DNA of 64,000 nucleotides from an uncultured Oscillospiraceae bacterium (lineage in GTDB: Bacteria > Bacillota > Clostridia > Oscillospirales > Oscillospiraceae): NCBI GenBank assembly GCA_947630785.1, contig CANRIW010000006.1, forward strand, positions 1 through 64,000, written 5' to 3'. Position numbers and translations under genes: made by a program. Under the pieces are notes generated by a model. That model saw only the letters and a list, made by a program, of their open reading frames with translations, searched no databases and was not told where the DNA came from. Of the stretch, positions 43,262 to 51,576 are shown piece after piece; the stretch's first letter is position 1, and each line of letters begins with the position of its first letter.

Positions 43262-43843
43262 TCAGCGATTGGTGATGATCTTGTCGATGAGACCGAACTC
43301 CCTGGCCTCCTCCGCGGACATGAAGTTGTCCCGCTCGCAGGCGGCGGTGACCTCCTCCACGCTCCTGCCGGTGTTGGCGGCCAGTATCTCGTTCATCCGT
43401 CTCTTAATGGTCTCCAGCCGCTTCAGGTGGATGGCCATATCGGTGATCTGGCCCTGGGTGCCGGCGGAGGGCTGGTGGATCATGATCTCGGCGTTGGGCA
43501 GGGCGATGCGCTTGCCCTTGGTCCCGGCAGACAGCAGGAAGGCCGCCATGGAGGCGCACATGCCGACGCAGATGGTGGACACGTCGCACTTGATGTACTG
43601 CATCGTGTCATAGATGGCCATGCCGTCGGTGACGGAGCCGCCGGGGCTGTTGATATAGAACTGAATGTCCTTGTCCGGATCCTGGGCCTCCAGATACAGC
43701 AGCTGGGCCACCACCAGGGCGGCGGTGGTGGCGTTGACCTCCTCGCCCAGGAAGATGATCCGGTCGTTCAGCAGCCGGGAGAAGATGTCGTAGGACCGCT
43801 CGCCCCGGCTGGTCTGTTCCACTACATAGGGTACCAAACTCAT
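43262..43843 (-). CDS. clpP: ATP-dependent Clp protease proteolytic subunit ClpP
   Basis: A 193-residue serine protease subunit forming the 14-mer chamber. [63 protein letters not shown] (catalytic Ser98) and [14 protein letters not shown] (His123) match the family closely. AAAGGAG precedes the ATG. It follows tig and precedes clpX, the common tig-clpP-clpX order. A TATAAT-like sequence in the tig-clpP gap lacks a clear -35. Confidence 0.98.
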   Translation of the reverse strand: MSLVPYVVEQTSRGERSYDIFSRLLNDRIIFLGEEVNATTAALVVAQLLYLEAQDPDKDIQFYINSPGGSVTDGMAIYDTMQYIKCDVSTICVGMCASMAAFLLSAGTKGKRIALPNAEIMIHQPSAGTQGQITDMAIHLKRLETIKRRMNEILAANTGRSVEEVTAACERDNFMSAEEAREFGLIDKIITNR

Positions 43844-43928
43844 GTGAAAAACTCCTTTCGATGGGAAACGGCGGGGTAATTATACCCCGGTACTGCCAGG
43901 ACCTATTCCCACTCTCTCAAAAAGGCAT

Positions 43929-45356
43929 TTACTCCGCCTTGTCCTCGGCCTTTTTCTTCGTGGCGCGCTTCTTGGGCTTCTCCTCGCCCTCATCGGCCTT
44001 GTCCTCGGCTTTGGCCGCCTTTTTCACCGTCTTTTTGGTCTCCTTCTCCTCAGCCTTCTCCGCCTTCTTCGCGGTCTTTTTGGCGGCGGGCTTCTTCACG
44101 GAGCCCTTCACCAGCTCGAACGCCTTCTGGGCGGCCAGGTCCTTCTTCACGTCCTCCGCGGGGACGGCGGCCTTCACCTGGTCCGCCTCCATCTTGTACT
44201 CCTCAGCCAGACGGGCGTACTCGGCGTCCACGTCGGCGTCGGAGACCTCGATGCCCTCCGCGGCGGCCACGGCCTCCAGAGCCAGCTCCCGGCGGACGGC
44301 CCGGCCGGCGGCGGCCTTGGCCTGGGCGCGCATGGTGTCCATAGTCATGCCCATCATCTGGAGGTACTGGTCGAACTTGATGCCCTGGGACTCGATGCGG
44401 CCCGCATAGTCCTCCAGCAGTTTCTCCGCCCGATAATCCACCATGGCGTCAGGCACGTCGCACTCCAGCTTCTCGATCAGCGCTCCGGTGACAGCCTCGT
44501 CAAAGTCCCGCTCGTCCTGGTCGGCGCGGCGCTTGGCCAGCTTGTCGGCAAGGTCCTTTTTGAACTCATCCAGGGTGTCGAAGTCGGACACGTCCTTGGC
44601 GAACTCGTCGTCCACCTCGGGGGCCTCCTTCTCCTTCACCTCGTTGACCTTCACATGGAACACCACGGCGGCGCCGGCCAGCTCGGGGGTGTAGTTCTCG
44701 GGGAAGGTGATGTCGATGTTCTTCTCCTCGCCGGCCTTCATGCCGATGACCTGGTCCTCAAAGCCGGGGACAAAGCTGCCGGAGCCCAGCTCCAGGCTGT
44801 AATTCTCGCCCTTGCCGCCGTCGAAGGGCACGCCCTCTTTAAAGCCCTCGAAGTCGATGACCGCCACATCGCCCTTTTTGGCCTTGCGCTTGACGCTGAC
44901 CAGCCGGGAGGCCCGGTCGATGTAGGGCTTCAGCTCCCGCTCGATGTCGGCGTCGGTGACCTCGGCGCTGGGCCTGGCCACGGGCAGGCCCTTGTAATCC
45001 TTGATGGAGCACTCGGGCTTGACGGTAACGGTGGCTTTGAAGGTGAAGCCGTCCTTGCTGACGTCCAGCACCTCCAGCTGGGGATAGGCCACGGGGTCGA
45101 TGCCGGTCTCCTTCAGCGCGGCCTCATAGGCGGCGGGATACGCCTCGGAGATAGCGTCCTCAAAGAACACGTTCTCCCCGTAGAACTTCTCCACCATCTT
45201 CCGGGGCACCTTGCCCTTGCGGAAGCCGGGGATGGAGATGCTCTTCCTCTGGCGGTTATACACCTTGTCGATGGCGGCCTGGAACTCGGCGGCTCCCACC
45301 TCGATGACCAGCTCATAGGCGCTGTTCTCTTTTTTCTCGCTGCTCTTGATGTTCAT
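43929..45356 (-). CDS. tig: Trigger factor chaperone
   Basis: Ribosome-bound peptidyl-prolyl isomerase. The 475-residue protein has the ribosome-binding signature (SIPGFRKGKVPRKMVEKFYG), the FKBP-like PPIase domain (KKGDVAVIDFEGFKEGVPFD, LELGSGSFVPGFEDQVIGMK) and the helical C-domain. The last about 60 residues form a Lys/Ala/Glu-rich low-complexity tail (KKPAAKKTAKKAEKAEEK and onward) not present in the typical about 430-residue protein. The ATG at 45356 has GGGAGG 9 bases upstream. A possible extended -10 (TGATAAAAT) lies upstream, without a clear -35. Confidence 0.96.
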   Translation of the reverse strand: MNIKSSEKKENSAYELVIEVGAAEFQAAIDKVYNRQRKSISIPGFRKGKVPRKMVEKFYGENVFFEDAISEAYPAAYEAALKETGIDPVAYPQLEVLDVSKDGFTFKATVTVKPECSIKDYKGLPVARPSAEVTDADIERELKPYIDRASRLVSVKRKAKKGDVAVIDFEGFKEGVPFDGGKGENYSLELGSGSFVPGFEDQVIGMKAGEEKNIDITFPENYTPELAGAAVVFHVKVNEVKEKEAPEVDDEFAKDVSDFDTLDEFKKDLADKLAKRRADQDERDFDEAVTGALIEKLECDVPDAMVDYRAEKLLEDYAGRIESQGIKFDQYLQMMGMTMDTMRAQAKAAAGRAVRRELALEAVAAAEGIEVSDADVDAEYARLAEEYKMEADQVKAAVPAEDVKKDLAAQKAFELVKGSVKKPAAKKTAKKAEKAEEKETKKTVKKAAKAEDKADEGEEKPKKRATKKKAEDKAE

Positions 45357-45451
45357 AGTTTGGTTTCCTCCCAAATCGGCCTTTAAGCCTTCTTTCTAAA
45401 TCGCCAAGATATTTTATCAGATAGGTGGAGAAATTTCCACTGTTTTTTTCA

Positions 45452-46141
45452 CTAATCCAAGATTTTTTTCGGCCGGAATCCGACATAATCCGCCGATACC
45501 AGCCGGTAGTCCACCCCGTTCCGGTCTCCCTCCGCCGCCAGGCGGTGGCTGGGGCCGTGGAGATGGCCGTAGCAGCAGGTCCTCACCCCGTACCGCTCCA
45601 GCAGGGCGATGATCTCCTCGCACCGGTAGCCCTTATAGAGGGGCGGATAGTGGAGGAAGCACAGCTTCTCCGCCTCCCCCGCGGCCTTCAGAGACGCCTC
45701 CAGCCGGATCAGCTCCCGGTTGAAGATCTTCTCCCACTGGGGGGCGCCGTTCTCCTCAAAAAACCAGCCCCGGGTGCCGCAGAGGGCGGTCTCCCCGTAA
45801 AAGGCGCAGTTGTTGTGGAGGATGCGGAGCTTCGTAAAGCCGTTGGCGGCGAAAAAGGCGTTCATCTTGGCGGCGGTGTTCCACCAGTAGTCGTGATTGC
45901 CCTTCACCAGCCACTTCTCCCCCGGCAGAGCGTTCAGGAAGGCGAAATCCTCCCTGGCCTCCTCCAGGCTCATCCCCCAGGAGAGGTCCCCGCACAGCAC
46001 CACCGTGTCGGCCTCTTCCACCTGAGAAAAGCCCTCCCGGAGCCGGTCCACGTAATCCTCCCAGCCGGGACCGAATACCTCCATGGACTTGTCCGGCGTC
46101 CCAAGGGACAGATGGGTGTCGCCGATCGCGTACAGCGCCAT
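45452..46141 (-). CDS. Metallophosphoesterase
   Basis: A 229-residue calcineurin-like phosphoesterase with all metal-binding motifs: LYAIGDTHLSLG, VVLCGDLSWGMS, WLVKGNHDYWW, LCFLHYPPLY and CCYGHLHGPSH. Members of this short bacterial subfamily hydrolyse phosphodiesters, but the substrate is not known. GAGGTGA precedes the ATG, 23 bp past the thrC stop. It is the last gene of the rplS-distal leftward run before the convergent-free gap to tig (95 bp, in which I see no gene). Confidence 0.9.
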   Translation of the reverse strand: MALYAIGDTHLSLGTPDKSMEVFGPGWEDYVDRLREGFSQVEEADTVVLCGDLSWGMSLEEAREDFAFLNALPGEKWLVKGNHDYWWNTAAKMNAFFAANGFTKLRILHNNCAFYGETALCGTRGWFFEENGAPQWEKIFNRELIRLEASLKAAGEAEKLCFLHYPPLYKGYRCEEIIALLERYGVRTCCYGHLHGPSHRLAAEGDRNGVDYRLVSADYVGFRPKKILD

Positions 46142-46164
46142 AGGATCACCTCACCAACGCGGAA

Positions 46165-47652
46165 TCACGCCAGGAACGCCTGAACGGGGGCCTCCATATC
46201 CCTCTTTTCCACCACAGAGGTGAACCGGGGCCGGCGGCCCTTCAGCCGCGTCAGGGCGTCTGGCGCCGCCACGCCGGTGAGGCCGGACAGCTGATCCAGT
46301 CCGTCCAGGCCGTCTTTGCGCTCCTTCACGCCCAGGGCGTCCAGCACGCTGTCGCAGAACTTGAAGGGGCTGGCGGTGGACACCACCACGGCGGGGGTGT
46401 CGTCCCCAGTGTCGGCCCGGTACTGGTCCAGCACGTGGAAGGCCACGGCGGTATGGGGGTCGATCAGGTATTTGTGCTCCTCCCAAAGCCGGGCAATGGC
46501 GGCCTTGGTCTGTTCCTCGTCGGCATAGCCAGCGTGGAAGATCCGCTGCATCTTGTCCCGGATAAAGGATTCCACACGGTAGCTGCCGATCTCATTGAGC
46601 TGGGTCATGTAATCCCGCACCAGCTTGTCGTCCCGCCCGGCCAGCTCGAAGAGCATCCGCTCCAGATTGCTGGAGATGAGGATATCCATGGAGGGCGAAA
46701 TGGTGTTGTAGAAGGTGCGGTTTCGGTCGTAGACGCCGGTGTTGATGAAATCGGTGAGCACGTTGTTGGAGTTGGAGGCGCAGATCAGCTTTTTGATGGG
46801 CACTCCCATGCACTTGGCATAGTAGCCCGCCAGAATATTGCCGAAATTGCCGGTGGGCACACAGAAGTTGATCTCCTGTCCGGAGGCGATGGCCCCGGTC
46901 CTGAGCAGATCGCAGTAGGCGGAGGCATAGTACACGATCTGGGGCAGCACCCGGCCCCAGTTGATGGAGTTGGCGGAGGACAGGAACCACCCCCGCTCGG
47001 CCAGCTCCTCCGCCAGCCGCTCATCGGCGAAGAGCTTTTTCACGCCGGTCTGGGCGTCGTCAAAGTTGCCCACCACGGCACAGACCCCCACGTTGCCCCC
47101 CTCCTGGGTGACCATCTGGAGCTCCTGGATCTCGGAGACGCCGTCCTTGGGGTAGAACACCAGGATGCGGGTCTTTTCCACATCCCGGAAGCCCTCCAGG
47201 GCGGCCTTGCCCGTGTCGCCGGAGGTGGCCACCAGGATGCAGGCCGACTTTTTCTCATCGCTCTTGCCCAGGGAGGCGGACAGCAGATGGGGCAGCAGCT
47301 GGAGCGCCATGTCCTTAAAGGCGCAGGTGGGGCCATGCCACAGCTCCAGACAATGGGTATTGTCGTCCAGCCGGGTCACGGGGGCCACATCGGGGTGGCT
47401 GAATTTGCCGCCGCCGTAGGCCGAGGCGGCGTAACTGGTCAGCTCGGAGCTGGAAAAGCCCTCCAGAAAGCTGTTGAGGATATACACCACCCGCTGCTGG
47501 TAAGACATATCTTTCATGGTCTCCATGGCCCGCGCGGGCATGCGGGGGATCACCGCCGGGGTCAGAAGCCCTCCGTCGGGGGCCAGGCCCTTGACGATGG
47601 CCTGGGCGGGGGTCATCCGCAGTTCCTTATTGCGTGTGCTCAGATAGTTCAT
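46165..47652 (-). CDS. thrC: Threonine synthase
   Basis: PLP enzyme converting O-phosphohomoserine to threonine. The 495-residue long-form protein begins MNYLSTRNKELRMTPAQAIV and has LWHGPTCAFKDMALQLLPHL (PLP Lys), ILVATSGDTGKAALEGF, VPTGNFGNILAGYYAKCMG and KLICASNSNNVLTDFINTG. The ATG overlaps the dipeptidase stop by 4 bp (ATGA), so it is probably translated by coupling; its own ribosome site is weak. No hom or thrB is in the window. Confidence 0.96.
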   Translation of the reverse strand: MNYLSTRNKELRMTPAQAIVKGLAPDGGLLTPAVIPRMPARAMETMKDMSYQQRVVYILNSFLEGFSSSELTSYAASAYGGGKFSHPDVAPVTRLDDNTHCLELWHGPTCAFKDMALQLLPHLLSASLGKSDEKKSACILVATSGDTGKAALEGFRDVEKTRILVFYPKDGVSEIQELQMVTQEGGNVGVCAVVGNFDDAQTGVKKLFADERLAEELAERGWFLSSANSINWGRVLPQIVYYASAYCDLLRTGAIASGQEINFCVPTGNFGNILAGYYAKCMGVPIKKLICASNSNNVLTDFINTGVYDRNRTFYNTISPSMDILISSNLERMLFELAGRDDKLVRDYMTQLNEIGSYRVESFIRDKMQRIFHAGYADEEQTKAAIARLWEEHKYLIDPHTAVAFHVLDQYRADTGDDTPAVVVSTASPFKFCDSVLDALGVKERKDGLDGLDQLSGLTGVAAPDALTRLKGRRPRFTSVVEKRDMEAPVQAFLA

Positions 47653-48569
47653 CTCGCGGTCACCACTCTCATCAGATTGTTGTAAAAAATATCTTGTACA
47701 AGGGTCTCGGAGTACCCATGGCACAGCAGATGATCGTACAGCCGGGGCAGCACGTCCACGGCGGGCAGGTCCGGGATGGTGTCGCAGCCGTCCCAGTCGC
47801 CCCCCAGGGCGAGGGTCCTCTCCCCGCCCAGGCTGAGGATGTGGTCCGCGTGGGCCCGGACCGTGTCCAGGTCCAGGGAGCCGCCCACGAACTTGGTGTA
47901 GAAGTTGAGGCCGATCACACCCTGATTTTTTATTATCGCAGTTATTTGCTCATCCGTCAAGTTCCTTGTGTGGTCCCGGACAAATTTTGCGTCGGAATGG
48001 CTGGCGATGAAGGGCCGCCGCGCCTGTTCCGCCACGTCCCAGAACCCCGGCTCGGACAGATGGGACACGTCGATGAGGATGTGCAGCTCCTCCATCCGGG
48101 CGGCGAACCGCTTCCCCAGCGGGGTCAGCCCCTGTTCCGGCCGGTCGCAGTGGGAGCCGGACAATGCGTTGGCGTGGTTCCAGGTCAGGTTGATGGCTGC
48201 CACACCGGCCTCCGCCGCCTGGTCCAGCCGGGCGGGGTCGCAGCCCAGCAGCTCCGCCCCCTCCACCGACAGGAAGGCCGCCGCTTTGCCCGATCTGTGG
48301 GCGGCCTCGACATCCTCGGCGGTGCGGCACTGGACGATGCGATCCGCGTTGGCGGCCATCTGCTCCTGAAAACATCTCAGCAGCTCCCAATACCGCTCCT
48401 CCACGCCCTCCCCCGTGGCGAACAGGGCGAAGAGCTGGCAGTAGCGGTCAAAGACGGGCTCCGTCCGCTCCAGGGACACCATGCCCCCGTTGGACGCCAG
48501 CCCCTCCCCCGTGCGCAGACACCGGGAGATGGTGTCGCAGTGGGCGTCGAACACCGGGATCTTACCCAT
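47649..48569 (-). CDS. Membrane dipeptidase-type (M19) peptidase
   Basis: A 306-residue zinc dipeptidase of the renal dipeptidase family: PVFDAHCDTISRCL (HxD), FLSVEGAELLG (bridging Glu), INLTWNHANALSG, LIDVSHLSEPGFWDVAEQ (His), PFIASHSDAKFV (His) and LALGGDWDGCDTIP (Asp). No signal peptide, so cytosolic; D-Ala-D-Ala or Xaa-D-amino-acid dipeptides are plausible substrates. AGGAGGG precedes the ATG at 48569. Confidence 0.9.
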   Translation of the reverse strand: MGKIPVFDAHCDTISRCLRTGEGLASNGGMVSLERTEPVFDRYCQLFALFATGEGVEERYWELLRCFQEQMAANADRIVQCRTAEDVEAAHRSGKAAAFLSVEGAELLGCDPARLDQAAEAGVAAINLTWNHANALSGSHCDRPEQGLTPLGKRFAARMEELHILIDVSHLSEPGFWDVAEQARRPFIASHSDAKFVRDHTRNLTDEQITAIIKNQGVIGLNFYTKFVGGSLDLDTVRAHADHILSLGGERTLALGGDWDGCDTIPDLPAVDVLPRLYDHLLCHGYSETLVQDIFYNNLMRVVTAR

Positions 48570-48580
48570 ATACAGCCCTC

Positions 48581-48970
48581 CTAAAAGGCGTTCTGCCAGT
48601 AGCGTATGACAGGCTGGGCGGTCTGATCGCCCTCGGGGGCGTAGACCTCCGCCACGTCGAACCGGGGCTGGAGGTCCGTGGGGTGCCCGGACAGATACCA
48701 CTCCGCCGTGGCCTTGAGTTTGCGCTGCTTATCCCTTGTGACGAACTCCCGGGCGTCGGCGAACCGGGCGCTCCTGCGCAGCTTGACCTCCACAAAGACG
48801 ATGTACTCCCTCCCCGCCGCGATCAGGTCGATCTCCCCGAAGCGGCAGCGGAAATTCCGCTCCAGCACGGTCCAGTGGTTTTTCTCCAGGGCGTCGGCCA
48901 CCAGCCGCTCCCCGAAATTGCCCTTCACCCTGGCCTGGGCGCCGCCGATCTCCCGTTTCTCGCCGCTCAT
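48581..48970 (-). CDS. UPF0102 (YraN) endonuclease-like protein
   Basis: A 129-residue protein of the YraN family, related to Holliday-junction resolvase/restriction-nuclease folds. GNFGERLVADALEKNHWTVL, RNFRCRFGEIDLIAAGREYI and VFVEVKLRRSARF supply the E...D...ExK active-site pattern. It starts 4 bp inside the rnhB stop (ATGA), the conserved rnhB-yraN pair. Confidence 0.92.
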   Translation of the reverse strand: MSGEKREIGGAQARVKGNFGERLVADALEKNHWTVLERNFRCRFGEIDLIAAGREYIVFVEVKLRRSARFADAREFVTRDKQRKLKATAEWYLSGHPTDLQPRFDVAEVYAPEGDQTAQPVIRYWQNAF

Positions 48971-49575
48971 AGGTTTTTCAGAAAGGTCCGCCTGTGGATG
49001 GGACAGGGGCCGTACTGCCGCAGCCGCTCATAGTGGAGGGCGGTGCCGTAGCCCTTGTGCCGCTCGAACCCGTATTGGGGATAGAGGGCGGCCATCTCCA
49101 CCATGTACCGGTCCCGGCTCACCTTGGCCAGGACGGAGGCCGCCGCGATGGAGGCTGACAGGGAGTCCCCCTTTACAATGCACTGGTGGAGTGTGGTGAT
49201 GGCGGCTTTCTTCCCGCGGTCCCGGTTGCCGTCGATGAGGGCCCAGTCCGACCGCGGGTCCAGGCCGTCCATGGCCAGCTGCATGGCCTTCATGCGGGCG
49301 CTGAGGATGTCGGTGGCGTCGATCTCCTCCGCCTCCACATAGGCCACTGACCAGTCCATAGCCCGCTCTTTGATGACCGGGAACAGGGCCTCCCGCTGCT
49401 TCTCCGTCAGCTTTTTGGAGTCGTTGAGGCCGGGGATGTCAACGCCGAGGGGCAGGACGACGGCGGCGGCGTACACCCGCCCCGCCAGGGGACCGGCCCC
49501 CGCCTCATCGCAGCCGCAGACGCGGGCGCGGCCCGCCCGGGCGGCCTCCCGCTCATATCGCCAAAGGTCCATCAT
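48967..49575 (-). CDS. rnhB: Ribonuclease HII
   Basis: Cuts RNA-DNA hybrids, including single ribonucleotides in DNA. The 202-residue enzyme has RVCGCDEAGAGPLAGRVYAA (usual DEVGRG is DEAGAG here), IPGLNDSKKLTEKQREALFP, ALIDGNRD, GDSLSASIAAASVLAKVSRD and YGTALHYERL. The acidic catalytic residues are retained. GGAGGG precedes the ATG, one base beyond the ylqF stop. Confidence 0.96.
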   Translation of the reverse strand: MMDLWRYEREAARAGRARVCGCDEAGAGPLAGRVYAAAVVLPLGVDIPGLNDSKKLTEKQREALFPVIKERAMDWSVAYVEAEEIDATDILSARMKAMQLAMDGLDPRSDWALIDGNRDRGKKAAITTLHQCIVKGDSLSASIAAASVLAKVSRDRYMVEMAALYPQYGFERHKGYGTALHYERLRQYGPCPIHRRTFLKNL

Positions 49576-50451
49576 TTATCCCTCCGGTGCCTCCAGTGTA
49601 AAGCGTCCCAGCTTGCCGGAGCGGAACTCGTCCAGCAGCACCCGGGCCATCCGCTCAGTGTCGGCCTCGCCCCCGGAGATCTTCATACCCCGGCGGACGG
49701 CGGCGGCCCCCAGCAGGCGGCAGCCCCAGGTCACGTCGTTCTCCCCGTCCTCCCGGGCGGGCAGTTCCTTCAGCTTGTAGCCCGCCAGCAGGGCGTCGGG
49801 ATAGCGCTCCCCCAGCAGGACCATCAGGTGGCAGCCCAGGGTCTCGGTGTCCATGATCTCGTCCTTCACCGCGCCGGTGAAGGCCAGGTGGAGGCCGGTG
49901 GTCTCGTCCTCAAACTTGGGCCAGAGGATGCCGGGGGTGTCCAGCAGCTCCAGGCCGCTGTCCACGGTCACCCACTGCTTCCCCCTGGTGACGCCGGGGC
50001 GGTCGCCGGCCTTGGCGGACTTGCGGCGGGCCACCTTGTTGATGAAGGTGGACTTGCCCACGTTGGGGATCCCCGCCACCATGGCCCGGATGGGGCGGCC
50101 CACCTGGCCCTTGGCTTTCCATGTCTCGATCTTCTCCCGCAGGACCGCGCGGACGGCGGCGGGGAACCGGTCCACCCCTCTGCCCTGCCTGGCGTCGGTC
50201 TCCAGCACATCGAAACCTTGCTTTTGATAGGAGGAGATCCATTTGACCGTCATGGCCGGGTCGGCCTGGTCCGCCCGGTTGAAGATGATGAGCCGGGGCT
50301 TGTTCCCCGCCAGGCTGTCGATGTCCGGATTGCGGCTGGAGGCCGGGATGCGGGCGTCCACCACCTCAGCCAGCAGATCCACCAGTTTCAGGTCCTCCTC
50401 CATCTGCCGGCGGGTGCGGGTCATGTGGCCGGGATACCACTGGATGTTCAC
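49576..50451 (-). CDS. ylqF: Ribosome biogenesis GTPase YlqF/RbgA
   Basis: Circularly permuted GTPase for late 50S assembly. The 291-residue protein begins MNIQWYPGHMTRTRRQMEED, then VDARIPASSRNPDI, G4 IIFNRADQAD, G1 VAGIPNVGKSTFINKVA, G2/G3 KAGDRPGVTRGKQW and LLDTPGILWPKF. The GTG at 50451 has GGAGAGGGGG 9 bases upstream and gives the family start; the longer frame overlaps rplS. Gene order rplS-ylqF-rnhB matches Bacillus. Confidence 0.95.
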   Translation of the reverse strand: MNIQWYPGHMTRTRRQMEEDLKLVDLLAEVVDARIPASSRNPDIDSLAGNKPRLIIFNRADQADPAMTVKWISSYQKQGFDVLETDARQGRGVDRFPAAVRAVLREKIETWKAKGQVGRPIRAMVAGIPNVGKSTFINKVARRKSAKAGDRPGVTRGKQWVTVDSGLELLDTPGILWPKFEDETTGLHLAFTGAVKDEIMDTETLGCHLMVLLGERYPDALLAGYKLKELPAREDGENDVTWGCRLLGAAAVRRGMKISGGEADTERMARVLLDEFRSGKLGRFTLEAPEG

Positions 50452-50482
50452 GGGCGGACGCCCCCTCTCCTTGAAATAGCAC

Positions 50483-50505
50483 AAAAGGAGCGGAAAACCC
50501 GCTCC
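50483..50505 (-). terminator. Terminator after rplS
   Basis: Minus strand GGAGCGG, 5-base loop, CCGCTCC, then TTTTG; between the rplS stop and the ylqF start. Confidence 0.75.
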
Positions 50506-50524
50506 TCCTGTGTCTGAACGCTGT

Positions 50525-50866
50525 TTACAGGTCCTCCTTGACCTTGGCGGCCTTGCCCACGCGGTCCCGCAGATAGTACAGCTTGGCCCGGCGGACCTTG
50601 CCCTTGCGGACCGTCTCCACCTTCTCGATGGTGGGAGCGTGCAGGGGGAACACCTTCTCCACGCCCACGCCGTAGCTGATGCGGCGGACGGTGAAGCTCT
50701 CCTCCACGCCGCCGTGCTTCTTGGCGATGACGGTGCCCTCAAACACCTGGATACGCTCGCGGCTGCCTTCCTTCACGCGGATGTGCACCCGGACGGTGTC
50801 GCCCACGTTGACCTGGGGGGGCGCGTCCTTGGTGTACTTGTCGCTGAACTGCTGCAACAGATTCAT
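50525..50866 (-). CDS. rplS: 50S ribosomal protein L19
   Basis: A 113-residue L19 at the 30S-50S interface. [78 protein letters not shown] and [20 protein letters not shown] match the family end to end. AGGAGG precedes the ATG at 50866; the longer open frame runs through the mRNA leader and is not coding. Confidence 0.97.
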   Translation of the reverse strand: MNLLQQFSDKYTKDAPPQVNVGDTVRVHIRVKEGSRERIQVFEGTVIAKKHGGVEESFTVRRISYGVGVEKVFPLHAPTIEKVETVRKGKVRRAKLYYLRDRVGKAAKVKEDL

Positions 50867-50944
50867 GGTATTTTTCCTCCTAAATCTCAGGCGTTCGTGC
50901 GTCCGTGCCCTGTGGCCGCGCAGAGGACCGCCCTTACTCAGACT
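50867..50944 (-). ncRNA. Candidate L19 ribosomal leader
   Basis: The transcribed leader between the promoter and rplS is about 80 bases. It contains the purine-rich block GGGCACGGACGCACGAACG followed by CCTGAGATTTAGGAGG, which resembles the Firmicute L19 leader used for autoregulation, by recollection and not by search. A GC-rich helix (GCGCGGCC region) precedes it. Confidence 0.5.
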
Positions 50945-50949
50945 TGGGT

Positions 50950-50978
50950 AGTATACCATAACAAGATCGGGAATGCAA
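50950..50978 (-). promoter_or_regulatory. Sigma-A promoter of rplS
   Basis: Minus strand TTGCAT (50978-50973), 17 bp, TATACT (50955-50950), in the gap below spoIVFB. Confidence 0.75.
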
Positions 50979-51003
50979 GCACTTTTTTCGGATTTTCTCC
51001 GTC

Positions 51004-51576
51004 TTAAGACCGGAACGTCTTCACCAGCAGCCACAGGGCGGTGAGCAGCAGAGTCACGTTGGCGAATCTGGCCGCGGCCACCGCCCCCATCCCTACCAGG
51101 GCCCCCACCACGCAGCCCGCCGCCGCCGTGGAGACCCGCTCCGCCCAGTCGGCGTCCAGGGAGCCGGCCAGCATATCGTACAGAGCCCGGCCTCCGTCCA
51201 GGGGCCGCACCGGGAGCAGATTAAAGGCCCCGATCCCCAGGCTCATCGCCGCGGGCAGATACCACCGCATCATCAGAGCGAACCCGCCGGTGAGCAAATT
51301 GACCGCCGGCCCCGCCAGTGCCACCAGGCTGTCCCTGCCATAGGGCAGGGGCCGCAGATAGTCGAAGGTCAGCTCCGCCCCCACGGCGCTCAGGGCAAAT
51401 CGCTCCACCCTCCCGCCGCAGAGGCGGGCGGCGGCCACGTGGCCGGCCTCGTGGAGCAGGCAGGCCAGCACCCCCCAGGGCAGCAGCCCCACCCCCTCGT
51501 CCAGCCAGAACAGGACGGCCATCAGCAGCAGAAAGCCGGGGGTGACCCTCACCTCCGGCCCCTCAGTAGTCCACAT
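51004..51576 (-). CDS. spoIVFB: Site-2 protease, SpoIVFB-like
   Basis: A 190-residue M50 intramembrane metalloprotease: [20 protein letters not shown] with the HExxH zinc site in a membrane helix and [20 protein letters not shown] with the second-ligand NxxPxxxxDG motif; about five to six hydrophobic segments. SpoIVFB is the mother-cell protease that releases sigma-K. The call rests on size and on the upstream LytM-domain membrane gene that overlaps it by 14 bp, the spoIVFA-spoIVFB pattern, and on the presence of pro-sigK 2.3 kb away. A generic M50 protease is the alternative. Confidence 0.82.
   Translation of the reverse strand: MWTTEGPEVRVTPGFLLLMAVLFWLDEGVGLLPWGVLACLLHEAGHVAAARLCGGRVERFALSAVGAELTFDYLRPLPYGRDSLVALAGPAVNLLTGGFALMMRWYLPAAMSLGIGAFNLLPVRPLDGGRALYDMLAGSLDADWAERVSTAAAGCVVGALVGMGAVAAARFANVTLLLTALWLLVKTFRS

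Noticed and set aside
43844..43928. Separate clpP promoter (TATAAT in the tig-clpP gap)
   Set aside because: The -10 is good but is part of a CGGGGTA/TACCCCG palindrome and has no -35 within 16-19 bp.
45424..45450. Hairpin GTGGA-GAAATT-TCCAC followed by TGTTTTTTT on the plus strand
   Set aside because: It has terminator shape only on the plus strand, where no gene lies upstream; both flanking genes run leftward.
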